Shown here in pieces: positions 1 to 5,130 of a DNA stretch of 5,130 nucleotides; position 1 is the first letter of the stretch, and every line of letters begins with the position of its first letter. The translations under genes were made by a program, and so were the position numbers. This DNA comes from an uncultured Eubacterium sp. GTDB taxonomy: Bacteria > Bacillota > Clostridia > Lachnospirales > Lachnospiraceae. The notes beneath the pieces were generated by a model, which did no database searches, was not told the DNA's origin, and saw only the letters and a program-made list of their open reading frames with translations. The stretch is taken from positions 1-5,130 of the forward strand of contig CAJOOU010000248.1 in NCBI GenBank assembly GCA_905236735.1, given 5' to 3'.

Positions 1-117
1 ACAACAAACAAACATGAGTATCTTTCAAGCAGAATAGGTGGGCTTTCAAACGGTGAAAGAATAAGCTATTCTCATTTTACAAAGACATTTTTGGCCAGAA
101 TCTGGGCAACGGAATAA
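1..117 (+). CDS. C-terminal end of an unidentified upstream gene (partial)
   Basis: Frame 1 is open from the window edge for 38 codons and ends in tandem TAA TAA stops (115-120). The other two forward frames close early, at about positions 13-15 and 35-37. The visible tail ends with Lys-Thr-Phe-Leu-Ala-Arg-Ile-Trp-Ala-Thr-Glu, which I do not recognise as any family, so no function is proposed. The reality of the gene rests on context: the stop lies 13 bp before the start codon of the reductase gene, the spacer carries only a ribosome-binding site, and no promoter or terminator is visible between them. That arrangement is typical of co-transcribed genes. An open run of 38 codons can also occur by chance, so this is a moderate call. 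Confidence 0.5.
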   Translation, partial: TTNKHEYLSSRIGGLSNGERISYSHFTKTFLARIWATE

Positions 118-130
118 TAAAGGAAAGATT

Positions 131-2215
131 ATGAAACACAGATATTCACACATACTTGAACCTATAAAGATAGGAAATGTAATTTTAAAAAATCATCTGC
201 TTGCTACAAAGTGTATATCGCAGGAGCTCCAGGGGCCGGAAAATTTTCCGGCCGAAGGAACCCTGATGTTTGCGGAAAATCTGGCAAAAAACGGAGCGGC
301 AGCGGTCGTCTGTACGATTGGCTCCTTCCCTGAAACAAGGGGAAAAACAATGTTTGTAAGTCAGTTTGATATGGATGATAATAAGGTCATCAGATATTTT
401 TATCAGATGGCGGACAGGATCCACGCTCACAATTCTCTTGCCATAGGCGCTCTTTCCACAGCCATTCCGCAGGATGTGAGCATATCGGAAAAAAGACATC
501 CCGAGCTTATCAAAAAACCGCTAAAAGGACCCATGGGAGATTTTGGGCCGGACGGGAGACCGAATCCTCCGAAACCCGAAATATCGAAGGAGAGAATTGA
601 AAAATTTATAAAAGATTTTGCGAAAGACTGCGCATGGATAAAGACTCTCGGTTTTGACGGAGTAAATGTATATATGTGCTATGAAGGCTCTATACTTGCT
701 CATGCTCTTTCTCCGGTTTTAAATCAGAGGATAGATGAGTACGGAGGGAGTCTTGAAAACAGGGCGCGTCTTGCAACAGAGCTTTTCCGTGAGATAAAGA
801 AAAACTGCGGAAAGGATTTTCTTATCGAGTGTCAGATCTCCGGAGAGGAAGATATGCCCGATGGATATACGGTGGAAGATTTTTTGTCGTACTGTGAGAT
901 ATGGGACAAAGAAGAACTTGTTGATATTTACGAAATAAGAGCAAAAAACGGTGAGCTTCATCATACCAGCGCCTTTTCATCGCCGGAGCATTATCCTACT
1001 ACCTTAAAATACGCAGAAGCATTTAAAAAGAGAGGCTTTAGGGCACTTTGTGCGCCAAGCGGAGGTTTTCAGAGTCCTGAAGATATTGACAGCTTTATCA
1101 AAGACGGCAGAACCGATATGGTGGCTATGGCAAGGGCATTTATATGCGACAGCTCTTACGGTCAAAAGATCATCGAAGAAAGAGACGATATTGTGCCGTG
1201 CCTGAGGTGCGACAAGTGTCACGGCGCCGTATGCTCGGTAAATCCTCTGATAGGTAGGGCGCAGAATCTCGGCAAAATGTATGAGCCGCAGGCAAAAGGC
1301 AAAAAAGTAGCTGTAATAGGCGGAGGCCCTGCAGGCATGAGGGCGGCGCTTGATGCTACAAAAAGAGGCCATAAAGTGACTTTGTATGAAAAGTCGGATG
1401 CCCTCGGAGGACAGCTAAAGCACGCAGACTATGTCGAGTGGAAGTGGTCACTTAAAAACTATAAGGATTATCTTATAAAGGAAATAAAAAACAGCGATGT
1501 TGTTCTGAAATTGTCATATACCCCCACAAAGGAGGAACTTGAAAAAGAAGGCTATGATGTTGTTATAGCCGCTTGCGGAGCCGTTCCGAAGAAAGCAAAT
1601 ATAGAGGGAGCGGATGATGAAAGGATCTGGGCGCCGATAGACTGCTACGGCAGGGAAGACGAGCTTGGAGAAAATGTTGTAGTAATAGGCGGAGCATCCA
1701 CCGGTACGGAGACAGCTGCATATCTTGCAGAGAAAGGCCACAAGGTGACTCTTATATCCAGAAAGCCTATGATAGATTATGACAATGTGGCTCATGGTGC
1801 GGAGATTTTTACCGAATATGTAACAGGTCATGAAAATATTACCGTTATAACATCGGCAAACACGCTGAAAATAGAAAATGCATCGGAGGTAACTATTGAA
1901 GTTTCAAAGGGCGAAGGGAAAAGGCCGATGGGCGGACCTTTTATGCCGGATAAGGATGATGAGGCGGATATTACTGACGGCGAGATAAAGACTCTGCACG
2001 CGGACAGCGTGGTATTTTCGGCGGGAGTAAGACCAATGAGCGAAGAATGCGGCAGGTATGCCGGGGCGGCGCCTGAATTTTATGTGATAGGTGACGCAAA
2101 TATACATACCAATGATATGTGGAAGAGATTTATGCTTCCGGATAAAGCGCCGAAGGTGGGCGGAGATGTTCTTCATGCGACAGCCACAGCCTTTGCGGCA
2201 GCAATGAATATATAA
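131..2215 (+). CDS. OYE-family flavin/4Fe-4S ene-reductase (FadH/BaiCD/BaiH type)
   Basis: A cytoplasmic NAD(P)H-dependent reductase of activated C=C bonds, with the three-part architecture of 2,4-dienoyl-CoA reductase (FadH), trimethylamine dehydrogenase and the bile-acid enzymes BaiCD/BaiH. Residues about 7-345 form the FMN-binding TIM barrel: PIKIGN near the start, the GFDGV...LSP...N-Q-R-x-D-E-Y-G-G-S-L-E-N-R block at 174-211, Arg270 and His277/His278 in the active-site region, Gly-Gly-Phe 311-313, and Ala-Arg-Ala 334-336 near the FMN phosphate site. Cys357, Cys360, Cys363 and Cys368 are the 4Fe-4S ligands. A Rossmann fingerprint GGGPAG (397-402, Glu420 after strand 2) suits FAD. A second one, GGASTG (520-525), suits the pyridine nucleotide, and VIGDA (652-656) is the late FAD motif. 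The length of 694 is close to FadH (672). Start chosen: AGGA at 121-124, six bases before ATG. Oddities are the short Cys363-Cys368 loop, His22 where Arg is usual after Asn, and Tyr181-Met-Cys-Tyr184 in the active-site segment. The family is secure; the substrate (enoyl-CoA, steroid, bile acid, cinnamate, flavonoid) is not. Confidence 0.93.
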   Translation: MKHRYSHILEPIKIGNVILKNHLLATKCISQELQGPENFPAEGTLMFAENLAKNGAAAVVCTIGSFPETRGKTMFVSQFDMDDNKVIRYFYQMADRIHAHNSLAIGALSTAIPQDVSISEKRHPELIKKPLKGPMGDFGPDGRPNPPKPEISKERIEKFIKDFAKDCAWIKTLGFDGVNVYMCYEGSILAHALSPVLNQRIDEYGGSLENRARLATELFREIKKNCGKDFLIECQISGEEDMPDGYTVEDFLSYCEIWDKEELVDIYEIRAKNGELHHTSAFSSPEHYPTTLKYAEAFKKRGFRALCAPSGGFQSPEDIDSFIKDGRTDMVAMARAFICDSSYGQKIIEERDDIVPCLRCDKCHGAVCSVNPLIGRAQNLGKMYEPQAKGKKVAVIGGGPAGMRAALDATKRGHKVTLYEKSDALGGQLKHADYVEWKWSLKNYKDYLIKEIKNSDVVLKLSYTPTKEELEKEGYDVVIAACGAVPKKANIEGADDERIWAPIDCYGREDELGENVVVIGGASTGTETAAYLAEKGHKVTLISRKPMIDYDNVAHGAEIFTEYVTGHENITVITSANTLKIENASEVTIEVSKGEGKRPMGGPFMPDKDDEADITDGEIKTLHADSVVFSAGVRPMSEECGRYAGAAPEFYVIGDANIHTNDMWKRFMLPDKAPKVGGDVLHATATAFAAAMNI
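234..253. repeat. Perfect 20-bp palindrome inside the reductase gene
   Basis: GGCCGGAAAA is followed immediately by its exact reverse complement, with no spacer and no mismatch. It lies about 100 bases into the reductase gene and encodes residues 35-41 (GPENFPA). In RNA it could form a GGCCGG/CCGGCC stem closing an A/T loop; in DNA it has the shape of a dimeric-protein operator. It has no following T-tract, so it is not an intrinsic terminator. The palindrome is certain; any function is conjecture. Confidence 0.6.
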
Positions 2216-2234
2216 TGATTGAGAGGATAAAAAA

Positions 2235-3662
2235 ATGTCGAAACAGCAGATACATACAGTAAGGCCTGAAGATAAAATACCGGTTTCCGGAAAGCTATGC
2301 TATTCCATAGGATTTGCCGGAAAGGACTGTTTTCAGACGATCACAAATAACTATATAATGATCTTTCTTATGATGGTGGCGGGATTGCCGGGAGCGTTTA
2401 TCGGAACGATGATGCTTGCCGCCCGCATATGGGATGCTATAAACGATCCGATACTGGGTTCTATAGCCGATCATACAAATACGAGATGGGGTAAATTCAG
2501 ACCTTATCTTTTCAGCTCCATCCCTATGGCGATAGCTTTTGCCTGCCTTTTCTTTGTGCCGGATTCATTCGGTGATGTGCAAAAGATGGTATATTACACA
2601 ATAGTGTATGTAATTATGGGGATGTGTTTTACTGTGGTTGAAGTTCCTTATTTCGGACTTGCGGGAGCTATGTCGTTTGATCCGACGGAGAGAGCTACGG
2701 TTACAGCATGGAGCCGTATTGCATCAAGGATACCGGCGGCTCTTATACCGGTATTGCTTGCTGCCATAACCACGGCAGTGGGAGATCATGACGGATATTT
2801 TTATACTGCCCTTGTTGTGGGTGCAATTGCCATTGTAACTTCTGCGATTGCTTTTCTGGGATGCCGGGAAAAAGCCCTTGTTCATGCCGAACCTTCGGCA
2901 AAAAGGCATTCGGGTTTTAAGGACTTCATTAATGTAATAAAAGGAAACAGAGCACTGGTATGTGTTATGATAGTTCAGCTTTTCTTTACTTTTAACACTA
3001 TTTTATGCGATATGTTAAATCCTTATTATCTCACATATTTCCTTGGCTCACCTGCAATTATCGTGGGAGTCGGTGTGGCAGCGGTTGCCATAGGTGCATG
3101 CGTAGGACAGTTTTTCTATCCGTATCTCTCTAATCTTGTGGGAAGCTGCAAGGTTATAATGTTGGCGGGAGCACCGCTTTACTGTATATTACTTATTGTA
3201 TGCTACTGGGCCGGAAATATTTCACCTGCGCTCTATCTGGTATTTCTTGTGATATTAAATATGGTTACGGGTATTTTGCAGATAAATGTTATAAATCTTG
3301 TGTTTGAAATCTGTGACAAACTTGAATATAAAAACGGTGTCAGAGCCGATGCAACGGTATTTGCGATCATTTCATTTCTTATGAAGCTTGCGGCCGGTCT
3401 TGCAGCAACAATAGCCGGTATAGGACTTCAGTGGGCCGGATTTGAAGGAATGGGACCTGTAACGATAGAGGTTACGGACCAGATGGCAAGAGCGGTTGCG
3501 GTGCTTAGATTTGCCCTTCCGGGAGTTTTATGTTTCGTGTCTTTCCTTGCAGTGATTTTATATCCAATCACAAAAAGTGAAATAGCGGATATCAGACAGG
3601 AACTGCAGCTGAGACATGATAACATGTCACTTAGCTCCAATGATAACGAAATATCTTCCTAA
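2235..3662 (+). CDS. GPH-family (MelB-like) cation:solute symporter, MFS fold
   Basis: An inner-membrane secondary transporter of the glycoside-pentoside-hexuronide:cation symporter family. The 475 residues contain about 12 hydrophobic helices, six before and six after a polar central loop at about 212-237. The family signature is nearly intact at 64-92: Arg-Ile-Trp-Asp-Ala-Ile-Asn-Asp-Pro followed by TRWGKFRPYL. Residues matching the sites of E. coli-type MelB, aligned by eye, are Asp31 (D19), Asp67 and Asp71 (D55, D59, cation site), Arg161 (R149) and Lys384 (K377). Glu136 stands where MelB has Asp124. There is no C-terminal IIA-like domain as in LacS; the protein ends in a short polar tail. 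The start is supported by GAGAGG (2221-2226), eight bases before ATG. It lies 19 bp after the reductase stop and so is almost surely co-transcribed, which suggests it carries the reductase's substrate, a conjugate of it, or the product. Known members mostly carry glycosides and uronides; the substrate here cannot be read from the sequence. Confidence 0.92.
   Translation: MSKQQIHTVRPEDKIPVSGKLCYSIGFAGKDCFQTITNNYIMIFLMMVAGLPGAFIGTMMLAARIWDAINDPILGSIADHTNTRWGKFRPYLFSSIPMAIAFACLFFVPDSFGDVQKMVYYTIVYVIMGMCFTVVEVPYFGLAGAMSFDPTERATVTAWSRIASRIPAALIPVLLAAITTAVGDHDGYFYTALVVGAIAIVTSAIAFLGCREKALVHAEPSAKRHSGFKDFINVIKGNRALVCVMIVQLFFTFNTILCDMLNPYYLTYFLGSPAIIVGVGVAAVAIGACVGQFFYPYLSNLVGSCKVIMLAGAPLYCILLIVCYWAGNISPALYLVFLVILNMVTGILQINVINLVFEICDKLEYKNGVRADATVFAIISFLMKLAAGLAATIAGIGLQWAGFEGMGPVTIEVTDQMARAVAVLRFALPGVLCFVSFLAVILYPITKSEIADIRQELQLRHDNMSLSSNDNEISS
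3607..3636 (+). repeat. Inverted repeat in the last codons of the transporter gene
   Basis: GACATG (3613-3618) and CATGTC (3623-3628) form a perfect 6-bp inverted repeat around the loop ATAA. Outer AGCT arms (3607-3610 and 3633-3636) could extend it across an internal loop. It lies in codons for the polar C-terminal tail, about 40 bases before the terminator hairpin. It could be an mRNA structure or a chance match; there is no T-tract after it. Confidence 0.3.
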
Positions 3663-3678
3663 CAAAAAATATATATGG

Positions 3679-3710
3679 AAAAGCCGTCACTTTTGGGTGG
3701 CGGCTTTTTT
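3679..3710. terminator. Intrinsic terminator between convergent genes
   Basis: A 12-bp stem (3679-3690 with 3697-3708) includes the core GCCGTCAC/GTGGCGGC, a six-base TTTTGG loop and T6 at 3705-3710. One pair is a T·G wobble on the plus-strand transcript. The hairpin starts 16 bp after the transporter stop and is the clear end of the rightward operon. The A-run on the left arm gives TTTT on the opposite strand, so it may also stop the AraC-family gene, which ends 21 bp to the right. On that strand the wobble becomes a C·A mismatch, so termination should be weaker. Confidence 0.88.
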
Positions 3711-3730
3711 GACAACAGATAATTTACGGG

Positions 3731-5017
3731 CTATTTATTCAGATCCCTAAAGCGCCCCGGTGACAGACCGTAGGCCGCCTTAAAGATGCGGTGGAAACTT
3801 TCGGTGCTGCCAAAGCCACATTTTTCGGATACCTGCTGCACATTCAGCCGTCCTTCGCCCAGAAGCCCGGCGGCTTTTTTTAGCCTGGTTTCTCTTATAT
3901 AGGCTGCCGGAGTCATATTTATATTCTTTTTAAAAAGCGTAATAAGAGCCGGTGATTTAAGGTTTACGACTTCGGCAATGTCGCGTACCGAAAGCATCGG
4001 GTCGGCGATATTTTCATCTATATATGAAAGAGCCATACGGTATTTGGATGTTGCCGCAAGCTGATGTTTGTTTTGGGCTACATTTTTCATGTGATTGATA
4101 AAATCAATAAGCCAGTCTGAAAGCTCTGTAAAATGTTTGGCATTCATTACGGCTTGTATCATCTCCTCATGAAAGAGTGTTTCGTTAAATCTGAGTCCTC
4201 TAAGGCGTAGTTCCTTTGACAGGCTGTCATAAAATTCTCCGAACCCTTTTCTTAGTTCGTCGGTGGAAATATACGGAGTATCTATGAATGTTTTTAAAAC
4301 TTTATCAATGATAAATGATGTATCCTGACCGGCTATTATAAGGTTTGAAAGCTCTGTTGTGTATCCTGACATATCGTTCTGGATGGGGCTTGGAGCTGAG
4401 GCATCGGGACGGTTCATTGAAAAAATACCGTCAGGAGAAAAGTGGTTTTCGAACTGATGAAGAGTAACGAGGGAAAGCAGTTTGTGGTATATGGATGAGA
4501 GCAGACTGATGTCGGAAAAAACCTCACTTATATAAGAAAATACATTAATGTCATATTCTTTTTTGCAACGGGAATGTACCTGCATAAGATGCTCGGAAAT
4601 AATATGTAAAAGCCCCTCTCTTTGAGGCTCCATCAGCCCGTAATGAAACTGGATAAGGGCAACAAGCCTGCCGTCAAGCTCGCAGGGATAGATGGTATAA
4701 TGTCCGCCGAATATCGACATTACTTCTTCCTGTATAAGAGTATAGGTATAAGAACGCGAATATACATCCATACCTTCATCCTGTGCCTTCGAATGACTGC
4801 TGGTCTCTGCAAAAAGCAGGATAATGTAATCTCCGCTGCCGAGGTACATATTATTTACGGAAAAGTATAAAAGCGTACTTTGGTCTATTTCGGCAGAGCA
4901 GTGGCACAGCATGCCCATATTGCGTCTTACTATAAGACGGCGCACCAGCTCTTCCTTATCCATTGTTCTGAATTTCTCATCAAGCCGGGTGCATTTCTCT
5001 CGTCCTTTTTGGTTCAT
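3731..5017 (-). CDS. AraC-family transcriptional regulator with uncharacterised N-terminal sensor region
   Basis: A 428-residue DNA-binding regulator. The C-terminal 104 residues (about 325-428) are a complete AraC/XylS domain. The first helix-turn-helix is at about 343-365 (LSVRDIAEVV...LITLFKK) and the second at about 392-417 (LNVQQVSEKCGFGS...FHRIFKAAYG), ending in the usual G-L-S-P-G-R-F-R. The N-terminal 320 residues have no transmembrane segment, no response-regulator receiver and no obvious cupin fold. The stretch about 60-190, with alternating strands around LDGRLVALIQF and then a helical Cys-containing segment, loosely resembles the degenerate GGDEF/CdaR-like region of YesN-type regulators in Firmicutes; that match is from memory. 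It is probably a cytosolic small-molecule sensor. The gene faces the transporter across a shared terminator and is the only regulator in view, so it is a good candidate to control the reductase-transporter operon and perhaps itself. The start is ATG at 5017, backed by a GAGGT site; Met19 is the next alternative. Confidence 0.9.
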   Translation of the reverse strand: MNQKGREKCTRLDEKFRTMDKEELVRRLIVRRNMGMLCHCSAEIDQSTLLYFSVNNMYLGSGDYIILLFAETSSHSKAQDEGMDVYSRSYTYTLIQEEVMSIFGGHYTIYPCELDGRLVALIQFHYGLMEPQREGLLHIISEHLMQVHSRCKKEYDINVFSYISEVFSDISLLSSIYHKLLSLVTLHQFENHFSPDGIFSMNRPDASAPSPIQNDMSGYTTELSNLIIAGQDTSFIIDKVLKTFIDTPYISTDELRKGFGEFYDSLSKELRLRGLRFNETLFHEEMIQAVMNAKHFTELSDWLIDFINHMKNVAQNKHQLAATSKYRMALSYIDENIADPMLSVRDIAEVVNLKSPALITLFKKNINMTPAAYIRETRLKKAAGLLGEGRLNVQQVSEKCGFGSTESFHRIFKAAYGLSPGRFRDLNK

Positions 5018-5025
5018 AAGTATTT

Positions 5026-5030
5026 ACCTC
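5026..5030 (-). promoter_or_regulatory. Ribosome-binding site of the AraC-family gene
   Basis: Read on the minus strand, GAGGT lies eight bases before the ATG at 5017-5015. It decides in favour of this start over the internal Met19, whose upstream bases are coding and not purine-rich in the right place. Confidence 0.75.
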
Positions 5031-5045
5031 AAAATATAAATGTAG

Positions 5046-5070
5046 TGTCAATAATTATAATATATGTCAA
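5046..5070 (-). promoter_or_regulatory. Candidate promoter/operator of the AraC-family gene
   Basis: On the minus strand a consensus TATAAT lies at 5059-5054, 36 bases before the start codon, which would give a leader of about 30 bases. No good -35 sits 16-19 bases upstream (only a T-run). Two TTGACA hexamers at 5070-5065 and 5051-5046 flank the box, 19 bases apart start to start, each followed three or four bases later by ATTATA or ATTTATA. Neither pairs with a -10 at the right distance, so they look more like repeated protein-binding half-sites than -35 boxes. The rest of 5018-5130 is AT-rich and shows no gene. The box core ATTATAAT is symmetric, so rightward transcription cannot be excluded. 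Confidence 0.4.
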
Positions 5071-5130
5071 AAACTTAAAAAAATCAACAAGAGAAAATGA
5101 CGAAAAAATAGAAAATAATAACAAATATAC

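Noticed and set aside
58..72. AGAATA-AGC-TATTCT inverted repeat before the reductase gene
   Set aside because: It is short, AT-rich, has a three-base loop and no T-tract, and lies inside the partial upstream coding frame; it is too weak for a terminator or operator call.
185..2176. Several minus-strand open frames of 60-122 codons opposite the reductase gene (for example 185-499, 1004-1372, 1514-1831, 1904-2176)
   Set aside because: They lie wholly antisense to a well-supported gene, encode low-complexity Cys/Tyr/Arg-rich peptides with no recognisable motif, and match what codon bias produces on the opposite strand.
131..2215. Naming the reductase baiCD, baiH or fadH
   Set aside because: The architecture fits all three, but the active-site segment differs, the neighbours are not a bile-acid or fatty-acid operon, and a specific symbol would overstate the evidence.
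2724..3640. Minus-strand open frames at 2724-2909 and 3428-3640 opposite the transporter
   Set aside because: They are antisense shadows of a strongly conserved membrane protein, with no ribosome site or domain.
3711..3730. Possible small RNA or promoter between the terminator and the AraC-family stop codon
   Set aside because: Only 20 bases remain, with no promoter-like pair and no secondary structure of note.
4622..4870. 82-codon plus-strand open frame opposite the AraC-family gene
   Set aside because: It is fully antisense to the regulator, with no recognisable protein features and no promoter.
5056..5061. Rightward promoter using the plus-strand TATAAT for a gene beyond the window
   Set aside because: There is no -35-like hexamer at 16-19 bases upstream, and the match follows from the symmetric ATTATAAT core; no downstream gene is visible.

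Overview
The window looks like accessory chromosome of an anaerobic Clostridia-type Firmicute, most likely in or near the Lachnospiraceae. This is inferred from purine-rich Shine-Dalgarno sites, frequent AGA/ATA codons, very AT-rich intergenic DNA around moderate-GC genes, and the gene families present. No genus can be named from the sequence alone.

Layout: positions 1-117 hold the last 38 codons of an unidentified upstream gene. It is followed after 13 bp by a 694-residue flavin/iron-sulfur ene-reductase of the old-yellow-enzyme (OYE) family, of the multidomain 2,4-dienoyl-CoA reductase/BaiCD/BaiH type (131-2215). After 19 bp comes a 475-residue, 12-helix transporter of the GPH (MelB-like) cation-symporter family (2235-3662). 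These three genes read rightward with tight spacing and look like the distal part of one operon whose promoter lies left of the window. A strong hairpin plus T-tract at 3679-3710 ends the operon. Convergent to it, at 5017-3731 on the minus strand, is a 428-residue AraC-family regulator. Its upstream DNA (5018-5130) is AT-rich and carries a TATAAT box and two TTGACA elements 19 bp apart.

Working model (inference): the transporter imports a small organic molecule, possibly a glycoside or conjugate, the reductase uses NAD(P)H to reduce an activated C=C bond in it or its aglycone, and the AraC protein senses the compound and controls the locus. The substrate is unknown. The points most worth a second look are the reductase's compact iron-sulfur motif and altered active-site segment, its pairing with a GPH transporter, a perfect 20-bp palindrome early in the reductase gene, and the repeats upstream of the regulator. 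I found no RNA genes, insertion sequences, CRISPR arrays or attachment sites.
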